Shown: positions 1 to 8,785 of the stretch, piece after piece
Numbering within the stretch: the stretch's first letter is position 1
Layout of the letters: every line of letters starts with the position of its first letter
Source of the DNA: Chloroflexota bacterium
GTDB taxonomy: Bacteria > Chloroflexota > Limnocylindria > Limnocylindrales > CSP1-4
NCBI GenBank assembly: GCA_016191395.1
Contig: JACPOS010000029.1
Span: forward strand, 1 to 32,594
DNA length: 32,594 nucleotides
Direction of reading: 5' to 3'
The notes under the pieces: model-generated
What the model saw: the letters and a program-made list of their open reading frames with translations, nothing else
Databases searched by the model: none
What the model was told of the DNA's origin: nothing
Made by a program: the position numbers and the translations under genes

Positions 1-611
1 AGCACGGCCATTCTGTCCTCGGCCATCGCTGTCTTCACTCCCTCGCTTCGTCGGTTCTCACTCCAACGACGCGAGGATGACGCGGTGGCCGCTTCAGTTC
101 TCGGCCAGCTCGCTGTTACACCAAGTCTCGGGACTCAACCCCTGGTGCCCCGCCCTCGCGGGAAATTGCCAGATCGCCATGGGGCGCATCTTCGTCCGCC
201 GACCGTTCGGCGGCAGGGCAGGATTCGTGCGTGGGCAGTGCTTGAGCCGCCGGGATTCGTTGTCATCTCGCCACCAAGTGACTGCATGACGGAAAGCCAG
301 TGACCAACGTGCGGGTGGTGACCATTTGACGAAAAGGCGGCGCCCGGGCCGACCCGCGGTGGCACGAAGCCCGGGCGGGTCGCGGACGCACGCAGGGGCC
401 TGAACGGGACCTCGTGCTAGACTGCGGCCCGCCGCGGAACCGTTCCACGGTGCAACCGCCCGGTGCTCGACACCAGGTCGAATACCGGAGCTCACACGCG
501 GACCGTTCCGATCGGGGCGGTGCCGGCCAGGTCCCGCGGCGAACCCGCGAGGCGAGGACGGCTCCCGACGAGGGTCCGCGGCGGATACAACCAACAGGAG
601 GCTACGCGACC
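1..611. other. Non-coding upstream region and rpsB leader
   Basis: No convincing gene is seen here; the short open frames on both strands do not look like protein. On the minus strand an ATG at 26-24, preceded 11 bases upstream by AGGGAG (complement of 38-43), could be the start of a divergent gene running off the left edge; only about eight codons are visible (MAEDRMAV), so this is a guess. A 7-bp perfect hairpin with a 4-base loop lies at 196-213 without a T-run. From about 424 to 595 the sequence has several short hairpins (for example ACCGT/ACGGT at about 436-448) and would form a leader of roughly 180 bases before rpsB. Confidence 0.5.
415..423 (+). promoter_or_regulatory. Candidate extended -10 promoter for rpsB operon
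   Basis: TGCTAGACT reads as an extended -10 element (TG, one base, TAGACT). No good -35 is seen at 16-18 bases, which is tolerable for extended -10 promoters. The same -10 flavour (TATACT or CATACT) recurs before nusA, asd and yajQ. A start here would give a leader of about 180 bases ahead of rpsB. Confidence 0.3.
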
Positions 612-1553
612 GTGCCGTCCATCTCGATGCGCCAGCTGCTCGAGGCCGGTGTCCACTTCGGCCACCAGACCCGCCGCTGGAATCCCAAGATGAAGCCGTT
701 CATCTTTGCCGAGCGCAACGGCATCCACATCATCGACCTTGCCCAGACGGCAAGGCGCCTGGAGATCGCACTCGACTTCGTGCGCGAGACCGTGGCGCGC
801 GGCGACGTGGTGCTGTTCGTCGGGACGAAGAAGCAGGCCCAGGAGCCGCTCGCGGCCGAGGCGACCCGCGCCGGCATGCCCTACGTCAACAAGCGCTGGC
901 TGGGCGGCATGCTCACCAACTTCGTGACGATCAAGAAGCGCATCGGGCTCATGGACCAGCTGGAGGCTCGGCAGCAGGCCGGCGACCTGGACAGGCTGCC
1001 CAAGAAGGAAGCCGCGAAGCTCACCGAAGAGCTCGCGCGCCTCCAATTGATGCTGGGCGGCATCCGCAAGATGAAGCGCCTGCCCGGCGCGATCTTCATC
1101 GTGGACCCGCATCGCGAGCGGATCGCCGTGACCGAGGCCAACCGCCTCGAGATCCCGGTGGTCGGCACGGGGGACACGAACGTGGACCCGGACGAGCTGG
1201 ACTACATCATCCCGGCCAACGACGACGCGATCCGCGCCATCCGGCTGCTCTGCTCGCTCGTCGCCGACGCGGCGATCGAGGGCGCCCAGGAGCGGGCCAG
1301 CCGTTCGATCGAGCCGGAGGTGGAGGTCATCGAGGAGCCCACGTACGACGGCATCGACGCCACCGACGAGCTCGTCGCTGCCCTCGCGGGTGGCGCGGCC
1401 CTCAGCTTCGCGCCGGACGACGAGGACGACCTCCTCCCGGGTGCACCCGCCATCGCACCGGCCGTCGAGGACGGCGCAACCCCCGAGGAGATCGCGGCAG
1501 AGCTTGCGCGCGAGGCCGCGGAGGCCGCGACCCGCGACGCCACCCCGGCCTGA
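612..1553 (+). CDS. rpsB: 30S ribosomal protein S2
   Basis: S2 is a structural protein of the small ribosomal subunit that also helps S1 bind. The N-terminus reads [18 protein letters not shown], which matches the family start closely, and is followed by the conserved TRRWNPKM and [11 protein letters not shown] segments. I chose the GTG at 612 because AGGAGG at 596-601 lies 10 bases upstream; the frame is open further upstream but that part has no S2 similarity. At 313 aa the protein is longer than the usual 230-260. Residues from about 230 onward form an acidic, Ala/Glu/Pro-rich tail that is probably disordered. It heads the operon and is followed by tsf after 84 bases, the usual pairing. 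Confidence 0.97.
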   Translation: MPSISMRQLLEAGVHFGHQTRRWNPKMKPFIFAERNGIHIIDLAQTARRLEIALDFVRETVARGDVVLFVGTKKQAQEPLAAEATRAGMPYVNKRWLGGMLTNFVTIKKRIGLMDQLEARQQAGDLDRLPKKEAAKLTEELARLQLMLGGIRKMKRLPGAIFIVDPHRERIAVTEANRLEIPVVGTGDTNVDPDELDYIIPANDDAIRAIRLLCSLVADAAIEGAQERASRSIEPEVEVIEEPTYDGIDATDELVAALAGGAALSFAPDDEDDLLPGAPAIAPAVEDGATPEEIAAELAREAAEAATRDATPA

Positions 1554-1589
1554 CGCGGGGCCTCACCAGGACCACCAACAGACCACCAC

Positions 1590-1609
1590 GGCGGGCCGAC
1601 GCGCCCGCC
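1590..1609 (+). repeat. Hairpin between rpsB and tsf
   Basis: GGCGGGC (1590-1596) and GCCCGCC (1603-1609) form a perfect 7-bp stem with a six-base loop, ending 11 bases before the tsf Shine-Dalgarno sequence. There is no T-run, so it is not a standard terminator. It could partly attenuate or protect mRNA ends between rpsB and tsf; this is inference. Confidence 0.4.
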
Positions 1610-1637
1610 GAGCACGAACAGGAGCGCGAGCACCCAC

Positions 1638-2237
1638 ATGGCGAACATCACGGCGGAGATGGTCCGCGATCTCCGCGAGCGCACCGGCGCCGGCATGATG
1701 GACTGCAAGCGCGCCCTCGAGGAATCGGGTGGCGACGTGGAGAAGGCCGTCGTGCTGCTGCGCGAGCGCGGCCTCGCGGCCGCCGCCAAGAAGGCGGGCC
1801 GCGACGCCCGCGAAGGGCTGGTCTCCAGCTACATCCACACCGGCGGGCGCGTTGGCGTGCTCATCGAGGTCAACTGCGAGACGGACTTCGTCGCGCGGAC
1901 GGACCAGTTCCAGGAGCTGGTGCGGCTGCTCGCGATCCAGGTCGCCGGGCTCTCCCCGCGCTGGGTGGACGTCGAGTCGATCCCGGCCGAGGAGCTCGAG
2001 GCCAAGAAGGCGGAGCTCGCCAAGGACCCCACCGCCGCGTCCAAGCCCGCCGAGATCCGCGAGAAGATCGTGGACGGCCAGCTGAAGAAGTGGTTCAAGG
2101 AGGTCGTCCTCCTGGAGCAGCCCTTCCGCGACGAGGAGCGCTCGGTGCGCGACCTCGTGACCGAGAAGGTCGCCACGATCGGCGAGAACATCCAGGTTCG
2201 CCGGTTCGTTCGCTACGCGCTCGGGGAGGAAAAGTGA
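1638..2237 (+). CDS. tsf: Translation elongation factor Ts
   Basis: EF-Ts exchanges GDP for GTP on EF-Tu in the cytoplasm. The N-terminal UBA-like domain carries the signature [20 protein letters not shown], followed by the [10 protein letters not shown] segment of the core. At 199 aa it is the short form seen in Thermus, actinobacteria and many Chloroflexota, rather than the roughly 280-residue E. coli type. The ATG at 1638 is preceded by AGGAG at 1620-1624, a slightly long spacing of 13. The stop overlaps the pyrH start as GTGA. Confidence 0.97.
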   Translation: MANITAEMVRDLRERTGAGMMDCKRALEESGGDVEKAVVLLRERGLAAAAKKAGRDAREGLVSSYIHTGGRVGVLIEVNCETDFVARTDQFQELVRLLAIQVAGLSPRWVDVESIPAEELEAKKAELAKDPTAASKPAEIREKIVDGQLKKWFKEVVLLEQPFRDEERSVRDLVTEKVATIGENIQVRRFVRYALGEEK

Positions 2238-2974
2238 CCGAGGGCTCGCCCCGCTACAAGCGGATCCTGCTCAAGCTGTCCGGCGAGGCCCTCCTCGGGT
2301 CGCGCCAGTACGGCGTGGATCCGGCGGTGTGCGCGTTCATTGCCCAGCAGGTCGCGGCGGTTCGCTCGCGCGGCGTCGAGGTCGGCATCGTGGTCGGCGG
2401 CGGCAACATCTTCCGCGGCATGCAGGCAGCGGCCCAGGGGATGGACCGAGCGACCGGCGACTACATCGGCATGCTCGCCACGGTGATGAACGGCCTGGCG
2501 CTCCAGGACGCGGTCGAGCGCACGAACACCCCGACCCGGGTGATGAGCGCGATCGCGATGAACGAGATCGCGGAGCCCTACATCCGTCGGCGCGCGGTGC
2601 GGCACCTGGAGAAGGGTCGCGTCGTGATCATGGTCGCCGGCACCGGCAATCCGTACTTCACGACCGACACGGCCGCGGCCCTCCGGGCAATCGAGATCGG
2701 AGCCGGGGTGCTGATGAAGGCCACGAAGGTGGACGGGGTCTACGATGCGGATCCGATGACGGTCCCCGGCGCCCGCCGCTACGACCGACTCGAATACGCC
2801 GACCTCCTTCGCGACCAGCTCAAGGTGATGGACGGTGCCGCGGTGTCCCTGTGCATGGAGAACGACCTCCCGATCATCGTGTTCGACCTCAACGGGCCGG
2901 ACAACATCGCCCGGGTGGCGGAGGGCCAGCAGGTCGGGACGATGATCGCGGGGCCCGTCGGAGCGCACGCGTGA
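2234..2974 (+). CDS. pyrH: UMP kinase
   Basis: This enzyme phosphorylates UMP to UDP in pyrimidine nucleotide synthesis and belongs to the hexameric bacterial amino-acid-kinase family, not the eukaryotic type. Visible family signatures are [13 protein letters not shown] near the N-terminus, the glycine-rich [24 protein letters not shown], and [15 protein letters not shown]. Length is 246 aa, as expected. The GTG at 2234 overlaps the tsf TGA, and GGGAGG lies only 4 bases upstream, a tight spacing that favours translational coupling. Its own stop overlaps frr as GTGA. Confidence 0.96.
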   Translation: MTEGSPRYKRILLKLSGEALLGSRQYGVDPAVCAFIAQQVAAVRSRGVEVGIVVGGGNIFRGMQAAAQGMDRATGDYIGMLATVMNGLALQDAVERTNTPTRVMSAIAMNEIAEPYIRRRAVRHLEKGRVVIMVAGTGNPYFTTDTAAALRAIEIGAGVLMKATKVDGVYDADPMTVPGARRYDRLEYADLLRDQLKVMDGAAVSLCMENDLPIIVFDLNGPDNIARVAEGQQVGTMIAGPVGAHA

Positions 2975-3528
2975 GCAACGAGGTCATCTCCGCAGCGGAC
3001 CACAAGATGGCGCGCGCCGTGGAGGTCATGGACCGCGATCTCGGGTCCATCCGGACGGGCCGCGCCTCCACCGGCCTCGTGGAGCGCCTGCACATCGACT
3101 ACTACGGCACGCAGACGCCGCTCAACCAGCTCGCCGGCATCAGCATCCCGGAGCCGCACCAGATCGTGATCCAGCCCTGGGATCGCAGCGCGCTCGGCGC
3201 CATCGAGCGGGCGATCCTCAAGAGCGACATCGGCCTCACGCCCAATGTCGACGGCACGGTCGTCCGGCTGAACATCCCGCTCCTCACCGAGGATCGTCGC
3301 CACGACCTGGTCAAGCAGGTCCACAAGCGCATGGAGGAGGCGCGGGTGGAGATCCGCAACCTCCGGCGCGACGCCGCGGACCAGCTCAAGAAGCTGGAGC
3401 GCGAGGGCGAGGTCGGCACCGACGAGAGCCACAAGCTGCTCGAGTCGCTCCAGAAGACCACGGACCGGCACATCGCCGAGGTGGACCGCGTGGGCGCGGC
3501 CAAGGAGCAGGAGGTCCTCGAGGTCTAG
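2971..3528 (+). CDS. frr: Ribosome recycling factor
   Basis: RRF, with EF-G, splits post-termination ribosomes. The 185-residue length and the sequences [10 protein letters not shown] near the N-terminus and [18 protein letters not shown] in the helical bundle are typical. The C-terminal region also has the usual helix-rich, charged character. The GTG start overlaps the pyrH stop, and the TAG stop shares one base with the uppS GTG. The order rpsB-tsf-pyrH-frr-uppS-cdsA is one of the most conserved bacterial gene strings and supports the call. Confidence 0.97.
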   Translation: MSNEVISAADHKMARAVEVMDRDLGSIRTGRASTGLVERLHIDYYGTQTPLNQLAGISIPEPHQIVIQPWDRSALGAIERAILKSDIGLTPNVDGTVVRLNIPLLTEDRRHDLVKQVHKRMEEARVEIRNLRRDAADQLKKLEREGEVGTDESHKLLESLQKTTDRHIAEVDRVGAAKEQEVLEV

Positions 3529-4328
3529 TGGCGCGCGCGCCGCTGATCCGTCCGACCGACGCTCCGCCGCGCGCTCACGAGGATGCCGCGGCGGCACCCG
3601 CGGTGCGCCGACCGCCTGCCGCCGGCATGGCGCGGGGCGAGCGGGCGGAGGCGCCGACCCACGTCGCGATCATCATGGACGGCAACCGTCGCTGGGCCCG
3701 CGCCCGCGGCGTCGGCGAGCTCGACGGCCATGCTGCGGGTGTGGAGGCGATCCGCGAGATCCTGCGCCACGCCGTGCGGCGCGGCATTCCCGTCCTGACC
3801 CTGTACGCATTCAGTCGCGAGAACTGGGCACGGACGGACGCGGAGGTCGTGGGCCTGTTCGGCCTTCTCGAGACTGCCATCCGCAGCGAGACAGACGAGC
3901 TCCGTGCGCAGGGCGTCCAGGTCAGGCTGCTGGGCCGGCTCGAGGAGCTCCCGATCGCGACGCGCGCATCCATCGAGTCCGCGCTCGCCGCGACGTCCGG
4001 CGGCGACCGGCTGATCCTGAACATCGCGTTCAACTACGCGGGTCGCACCGAGCTCGTGGATGCGGTGCGGCGCATCGTCCGGTCCGGCGAACCGCCCGAG
4101 GCGATCGACGAGGCAACGATCGCCTCGGCCCTGTATACGGCTGAGCTGCCCGACCCGGACCTCGTGATCCGCACCGGTGGCGAGCAGCGGCTCTCGAACT
4201 TCCTGATCTGGCAGTCCGCCTACGCAGAGCTGATCACGAGCGACACGCTGTGGCCCGACTTCGGGCCCGCGGACCTCGATCTCGCCCTGGCGGAGTACGC
4301 CAGCCGGACCCGTCGTTTCGGTCGCTGA
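3528..4328 (+). CDS. uppS: Isoprenyl transferase (undecaprenyl diphosphate synthase type)
   Basis: This cis-prenyltransferase extends farnesyl diphosphate with isopentenyl diphosphate to make the C55 lipid carrier for the cell wall. The HVAIIMDGNRRWA motif carries the catalytic Asp at about residue 51. LYAFSRENWAR and the C-terminal PDLVIRTGGEQRLSNFLIWQ are also present. The protein is 266 aa with about 45 poorly conserved residues before the core. The GTG at 3528 is favoured because AGGAGG at 3509-3514 precedes it and it is coupled to frr. An ATG at 3627 would give a shorter form starting nearer the core. Confidence 0.94.
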   Translation: MARAPLIRPTDAPPRAHEDAAAAPAVRRPPAAGMARGERAEAPTHVAIIMDGNRRWARARGVGELDGHAAGVEAIREILRHAVRRGIPVLTLYAFSRENWARTDAEVVGLFGLLETAIRSETDELRAQGVQVRLLGRLEELPIATRASIESALAATSGGDRLILNIAFNYAGRTELVDAVRRIVRSGEPPEAIDEATIASALYTAELPDPDLVIRTGGEQRLSNFLIWQSAYAELITSDTLWPDFGPADLDLALAEYASRTRRFGR

Positions 4329-4332
4329 CCTG

Positions 4333-5163
4333 ATGCTCCGAGATCGCGCCCGCAGTGCCGCGATCCTGGTTCCGCCGCTGCTCCTCGCGGTGTGGCTTGG
4401 CGGTTTCTGGGTCGCGCTCCTCGTCGGCATCGCCGTGGTCCTCGCCGGCATGGAGGCGTTCCGGCTCCTGACCGCGGCCGGCCATCACTCCATGCCGCTG
4501 CTCGGCGTGGTCCTCGCGGTCATCGTGGCGCTGGGCGACACCGTGAAGGAGCTCCCGGGCGGTTCCGGCCTGCTGCTCGCCGCCCTGGGGATCGTGCTCG
4601 TGGGCACGGGCGCCCTGACGCGCCTGGATCCGCGCGAGGGCCTGGCGATCTTCGCGACGACCACCTTCGGCGCGCTGTACGTGGGGCTCCTCGGCTTCGT
4701 CGCGCGGCTCGCCGCGACCGATGCTCCGGTTGACCCGGCGTCGCTGCTCGGCTGGCTCGGGCCGAACCGCGCCTGGATCCTCGTGCTCGTGCTCGTCGTG
4801 TGGGCGTTCGACACGTTCGCCTATTTCACGGGCCGGCGCTTCGGACGGCGCCCGTTCATGGCCCACATCTCGCCGTCGAAGACGCTCGAGGGCGTGATCG
4901 GCGGTCTCGTCGCGTCAGCGCTGGTGGGAGCGGTGCTCGTGGCGGCGCTCGGACGGCCGTGGCTTGCCGGGCTCGGCTTCGGCCTCGTGCTCGCGGCCGC
5001 GGCGCAGGCGGGCGATCTGGCCGAGTCCATGCTGAAGCGCGCCGCCGGCGCGAAGGAGTCCGGCACGCTCATCCCTGGCCACGGCGGCATGCTGGACCGC
5101 GTGGATTCCTTCCTGTTCGCGGCACCGGTCGCGTACTTCTATGTCGTCAGCATCCTCCACTGA
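4333..5163 (+). CDS. cdsA: Phosphatidate cytidylyltransferase
   Basis: CdsA makes CDP-diacylglycerol from phosphatidate and CTP in the membrane, feeding phospholipid synthesis. The 276-residue protein is a run of hydrophobic helices ending in the family signature with SMLKRAAGAKESG followed by LIPGHGGMLDRVDS (about residues 230-265). The usual Lys-Asp of the signature is Lys-Glu here, a conservative change. It starts 4 bases after uppS, and its end overlaps the dxr start by 23 bases. Confidence 0.94.
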   Translation: MLRDRARSAAILVPPLLLAVWLGGFWVALLVGIAVVLAGMEAFRLLTAAGHHSMPLLGVVLAVIVALGDTVKELPGGSGLLLAALGIVLVGTGALTRLDPREGLAIFATTTFGALYVGLLGFVARLAATDAPVDPASLLGWLGPNRAWILVLVLVVWAFDTFAYFTGRRFGRRPFMAHISPSKTLEGVIGGLVASALVGAVLVAALGRPWLAGLGFGLVLAAAAQAGDLAESMLKRAAGAKESGTLIPGHGGMLDRVDSFLFAAPVAYFYVVSILH

Positions 5164-6337
5164 CCCGGCGGCCCGCCCGCGCGGGGTGGCGCTGCTCGGC
5201 TCAACCGGGTCGATCGGCCGGCAGGCACTTGACGTCCTCGATGGCGACCCCGCATTCCGCGTCGTTGCCCTCGCTGCGGGTCGGAACGGAACCCGGCTCG
5301 AGGAGCAGGCTGCGCGCCATCGCCCGGCGGTGACCGTCCTCGGCGGGAGCGCCGACGCGCTCGTCGAGCTGGCCACGCGCGACGACGTCGACATCGTCGT
5401 CGTCGGAACCGGCGGGATGGTCAGCCTTCGGCCGGTCCTCGCGGCGCTCCGGGCGGGCAAGATCGTCGCGACGGCCAACAAGGAGACCCTGGTCGCGGGC
5501 GGCCACCTCGTGATGCCCGTCGCACGGGCGCTCGCGGGCGTCAACGCGGCGGCAGACCCGGCAGGGCCGCTCGCGAGCCCGCTCGGCTGGCTTCGGCCCA
5601 TCGATTCCGAGCACTCCGCGCTCTGGCAGTGCCTGGCAGGGGAGCGGGTGGACCGGGTTGCCCGGCTGATCCTGACCGCGTCGGGTGGGCCGTTCCTGGA
5701 CCTGCCGACGGAGTCGTTCGCCGCGATCACGCCGGAGCGGGCCCTCCGGCACCCGACGTGGAGCATGGGCGCCAAGATCACCATCGACTCCGCGACCCTT
5801 GCGAACAAGGGCCTGGAGGTCATCGAAGCCCGCTGGCTCTACGATGTCGGGTACGAGCAGATCGACGTCGTGATCCATCCGCAGTCGGTCGTGCACTCCG
5901 CCGTCCTGTTCGTGGACGGCTCCCTCAAGGCGCAGCTGGGCACCCCCGACATGCGACTCCCGATCCAATACGCGCTCACGTACCCGGATCGCCGGCCGTC
6001 GCGGGCTGCCGCGCCGGACCTCGTGGCGGCCGCCCACCTGGACTTCCGCGCCCCCGACGAGACCCGCTTCCCGGCGCTCCGGATCGCCCGAGAGGCCGGC
6101 CCCATGGGCCCGTGGGCGACCGCGGCGCTCATCGCGGCAGATGACGTCGCGGTGGCCAGGTTCCTCGACGGCAGCCTGGACTTCACGGGCATCCCGCGCC
6201 TGCTGGAGGCGGCGGTGACGAGGTTCGGCAGCCACGGCGGACCCGATCCGGACGTCGACGACCTGGTCGCGCTCGAGGCCGAGATCCGCGGCGCCTTCGC
6301 CGGCACGACCGGCTCCGCAGGCTCGGTGGGCGCCTGA
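5141..6337 (+). CDS. dxr: 1-deoxy-D-xylulose 5-phosphate reductoisomerase
   Basis: Dxr catalyses the NADPH-dependent committed step of the MEP isoprenoid pathway and partners with ispG in this operon. The nucleotide-binding LLGSTGSIGRQAL is followed by ATANKETLV, the metal and substrate motif DSEHSALWQCL, LTASGGPF, HPTWSMGAKITIDSATLANK and VIHPQSVVHS. Length is 398 aa. About 15-20 extra residues (AGVNAAADPAGPLASPLGW) precede DSEHSALW. The ATG at 5141 lies inside cdsA and lacks a clear Shine-Dalgarno sequence; a GTG at 5186 just before the ALLGSTGSIG motif is the alternative start. Confidence 0.95.
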   Translation: MSSASSTDPAARPRGVALLGSTGSIGRQALDVLDGDPAFRVVALAAGRNGTRLEEQAARHRPAVTVLGGSADALVELATRDDVDIVVVGTGGMVSLRPVLAALRAGKIVATANKETLVAGGHLVMPVARALAGVNAAADPAGPLASPLGWLRPIDSEHSALWQCLAGERVDRVARLILTASGGPFLDLPTESFAAITPERALRHPTWSMGAKITIDSATLANKGLEVIEARWLYDVGYEQIDVVIHPQSVVHSAVLFVDGSLKAQLGTPDMRLPIQYALTYPDRRPSRAAAPDLVAAAHLDFRAPDETRFPALRIAREAGPMGPWATAALIAADDVAVARFLDGSLDFTGIPRLLEAAVTRFGSHGGPDPDVDDLVALEAEIRGAFAGTTGSAGSVGA

Positions 6338-7431
6338 TGGACGGCGTGCTGTTCGCGCTGCTCGCGATCGTCCTGTTCATCGTCATCCTGGGCGGGCTCG
6401 TGCTGATCCACGAGATCGGGCACTACGTCACGGCCAAGAGCATGAAGGTCCGCGTGCTGGAGTTCGGCATCGGCTTCCCGCCGCGCGCCAAGGTGCTGCG
6501 CACGAAGGGCGAGACCCTCTGGACGCTGAACTGGCTGCCCATCGGCGGCTTCGTCCGGATGGATGGCGAGGATGGCGACGCAGCAGACGACCCACGCTCG
6601 TTCTCCGCCAAGTCGCTCCGTGTGCGCCTCGCGATCCTCGTCTCCGGCGTGGTCATGAACATCGTCCTCGCGTTCGTCATCTTCTTCGTCATCGCTTGGG
6701 TCGCGAGCCCGGTCGTTGGCGTGAAGATCGGCCAGGTGGAGGCGGGCTCACCTGCGGCCGCCGCGGGGCTCCAGGCGGGCGACCAGATCTACAGGGTCAA
6801 CGGCGAGGCGTACGAGTTCTTCGGAGAGCGGAGCGTTGTCAACGGGCTGCGCGACCATGCCGGCCAGACGGTGAGCCTGGACGTGGTCAGAGTGGACGGC
6901 TCCCGCTCCAGCGTCTCGGCCACCCTTCGTCCTGCATCGGACACGAATGCCACCCGAGGCGCGCTCGGCGTCAGCAAGCTGCAGCAGTCCTACAACGGCG
7001 CCTACGTCGGCCACGACATCGGCGTCTCGGCGGGCATCGCGACGCAGCAGCTGACCCACTGGGGCGGCCTGATCCTCAGCGGCCTGGGTGACCTTGTCGG
7101 CGGCTTCATCAAGGATCCGACCGCGCCTCCGCCCGCCCAGGGACCGATCGGGATCGCGGTGTCCCTCGCCGACCTGCTGCTCAACTCCGGCCCCGTCCTG
7201 ACCCTGTTCGTCGCCGGCATCCTGTCCGTCAACCTCGGCGTCGTGAACATCCTGCCGTTCCCACCGCTCGACGGCGGTCGAATGGCGATGCTGGTGATCA
7301 AGCGCCTGTTCGGGACGCGGGTGAGCCTCCGCGCTGAGCGCCTCACCTATGCCGTGGGCTTCGTGTTCCTGCTGGTGTTCATCTTCTGGGTGTCCGGGTT
7401 CGACATCGCCCGCCTCGGCTCCACGCCATGA
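6337..7431 (+). CDS. rseP: Site-2 protease family membrane metalloprotease (RseP-like)
   Basis: This is an M50 intramembrane zinc protease of the RseP/RasP group, which cleaves membrane-anchored anti-sigma factors and signal-peptide remnants. The zinc motif HEIGH is at residues 25-29 in the first helix. A PDZ domain follows at about 128-200 ([18 protein letters not shown]), then the second active-site segment [12 protein letters not shown] with the metal-binding Asp, and a C-terminal helix. The length of 364 aa fits the single-PDZ form. It is joined to dxr by TGATG and to ispG by ATGA; this dxr-rseP-ispG order is widespread. Its substrate here is unknown. Confidence 0.94.
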   Translation: MDGVLFALLAIVLFIVILGGLVLIHEIGHYVTAKSMKVRVLEFGIGFPPRAKVLRTKGETLWTLNWLPIGGFVRMDGEDGDAADDPRSFSAKSLRVRLAILVSGVVMNIVLAFVIFFVIAWVASPVVGVKIGQVEAGSPAAAAGLQAGDQIYRVNGEAYEFFGERSVVNGLRDHAGQTVSLDVVRVDGSRSSVSATLRPASDTNATRGALGVSKLQQSYNGAYVGHDIGVSAGIATQQLTHWGGLILSGLGDLVGGFIKDPTAPPPAQGPIGIAVSLADLLLNSGPVLTLFVAGILSVNLGVVNILPFPPLDGGRMAMLVIKRLFGTRVSLRAERLTYAVGFVFLLVFIFWVSGFDIARLGSTP

Positions 7432-8654
7432 CCCGGGCCCGCCGGGCGACGGTGACCGTCGACGTGGGTGGGATCAAGGTCGGCGGCTCCCACCCGGTCG
7501 TCGTCCAGTCGATGACCAATACGGACACCGCGGACGCAGATGCCACAGCCATCCAGGTGGCGCGCCTCGCGCACGCCGGGAGCGAGCTGGTCCGAGTGAC
7601 CGTGAACAACGACGCGGCCGCGGCGGCGGTCCCGGAGATGCTCCGGAAGCTGCTCGACCTGGGCGTTGGCGTGCCGGTCATCGGCGACTTCCACTACAAC
7701 GGCCACCAGCTCCTGGTCGAGTACCCGGAGATGGCCAAGGGCCTCGCGAAGTACCGGATCAACCCCGGCAACGTCGGCGCGAAGCGCCACGACGAGAACT
7801 TCCAGACGATCGTTCGCGTCGCGATGGAGAACGGGGTGCCGGTGCGGATCGGCGTCAACTGGGGCTCGCTGGACCAGACCCTGCTCACCAACCTCATGGA
7901 CGCGAACGCGAAGCTCGCGGAGCCGCGCGAGAGCCGCGACGTGATGATCGAGGCGATGATCGAGTCGGCGATGCGCTCGGCTGAGCTCGCTGAGGAGACC
8001 GGCCTGGGCCACGACCGGATCATCCTGTCGGCCAAGGTCTCGAACGTGCGCGATCTGGTGGACGTCTACCGGATCCTCGCGACGCGCTCCGACTACCCAT
8101 TGCACCTCGGGCTCACCGAGGCGGGCCTGGGCATGAAGGGCGTCGTCGCGTCCACCGCGGGCCTGTCGATCCTGCTGGAGGAGGGGATCGGGGACACCAT
8201 CCGCGTGTCACTCACGCCGGCCCCCGGCGGCGAGCGCGAGGAGGAGGTGCGGGTCGCGCAGCAGGTGCTCCAGTCGATGGGCATGCGCTCGTTTCTTCCG
8301 CAGGTCAGCGCATGCCCCGGCTGCGGCCGGACGACCTCCACGTTCTTCCAGGAGATGGCGGAGCGCATCCAGGCCTACCTGCGCGCCAGCATGCCGGAGT
8401 GGCGCGCGCGCTACCCGGGCGTCGAGGAGATGACCGTCGCGGTGATGGGCTGCGTCGTCAACGGCCCGGGCGAATCGAAGCACGCCAACATCGGCATCTC
8501 GCTCCCGGGCACGTTCGAGGAGCCGGTCGCGCCGGTGTTCATCGACGGGAGGCTGGACCGGACACTTCGCGGCGACCGCCTCGTCGACGAGTTCATCGGC
8601 ATCCTCGACGGCTACGTCGAACAGCGATACGGGGGCGCAGCGGTCACGGCCTGA
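7428..8654 (+). CDS. ispG: 4-hydroxy-3-methylbut-2-enyl diphosphate synthase
   Basis: IspG (GcpE) is the iron-sulfur enzyme of the penultimate MEP pathway step, reducing methylerythritol cyclodiphosphate to HMBPP. The N-terminal TIM barrel opens with [20 protein letters not shown]. The C-terminal 4Fe-4S domain shows Cys296 and Cys299 in SACPGCGRT, Cys342 in [10 protein letters not shown], and the adjacent glutamate. The 408-residue length is normal. It is the last gene of the rpsB operon: 131 bases follow before nusA, with a terminator-like hairpin in the gap. Confidence 0.96.
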   Translation: MTRARRATVTVDVGGIKVGGSHPVVVQSMTNTDTADADATAIQVARLAHAGSELVRVTVNNDAAAAAVPEMLRKLLDLGVGVPVIGDFHYNGHQLLVEYPEMAKGLAKYRINPGNVGAKRHDENFQTIVRVAMENGVPVRIGVNWGSLDQTLLTNLMDANAKLAEPRESRDVMIEAMIESAMRSAELAEETGLGHDRIILSAKVSNVRDLVDVYRILATRSDYPLHLGLTEAGLGMKGVVASTAGLSILLEEGIGDTIRVSLTPAPGGEREEEVRVAQQVLQSMGMRSFLPQVSACPGCGRTTSTFFQEMAERIQAYLRASMPEWRARYPGVEEMTVAVMGCVVNGPGESKHANIGISLPGTFEEPVAPVFIDGRLDRTLRGDRLVDEFIGILDGYVEQRYGGAAVTA

Positions 8655-8677
8655 ATCGCGCTCGGGCGGCTCCGGTG

Positions 8678-8683
8678 TATACT
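8678..8683 (+). promoter_or_regulatory. Candidate -10 element upstream of nusA
   Basis: TATACT, preceded by GGTG, lies in the ispG-nusA gap. No convincing -35 is seen (CTGAAT at 8651-8656 would give a long 21-base spacer). The same hexamer occurs before asd. If real, transcription would start about 30 bases before the downstream hairpin-T-run. Confidence 0.3.
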
Positions 8684-8711
8684 CCGCCGAACAGAAACGG
8701 CCGCCTCGAAG

Positions 8712-8737
8712 CGTGGGTGACCCCCACGTATTTTTTT
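8712..8737 (+). terminator. Intrinsic terminator or attenuator in nusA leader
   Basis: CGTGGG (8712-8717) and CCCACG (8723-8728) form a 6-bp GC-rich stem with a five-base loop, followed by TA and then seven T (8731-8737). This is the only place seen in the window where a stem is followed by a long T-run. It may end the rpsB-ispG transcript. Because the only promoter-like site in the gap lies before it, it may instead attenuate nusA. Confidence 0.7.
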
Positions 8738-8785
8738 CGCCGGAAGCGGCACGCGGCCGTGAACCGAGAGAAGGAAGGAGACGCC

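Noticed and set aside
1-120. Possible tRNA or tmRNA end near the left edge (TTC-containing loop)
   Set aside because: The flanking bases do not form a proper T-arm and no cloverleaf or acceptor stem can be drawn.
94-594. Minus-strand 166-codon frame in the left non-coding region
   Set aside because: No domain, no ribosome site and Arg/Pro/Gly-rich translation; it probably only reflects GC content.
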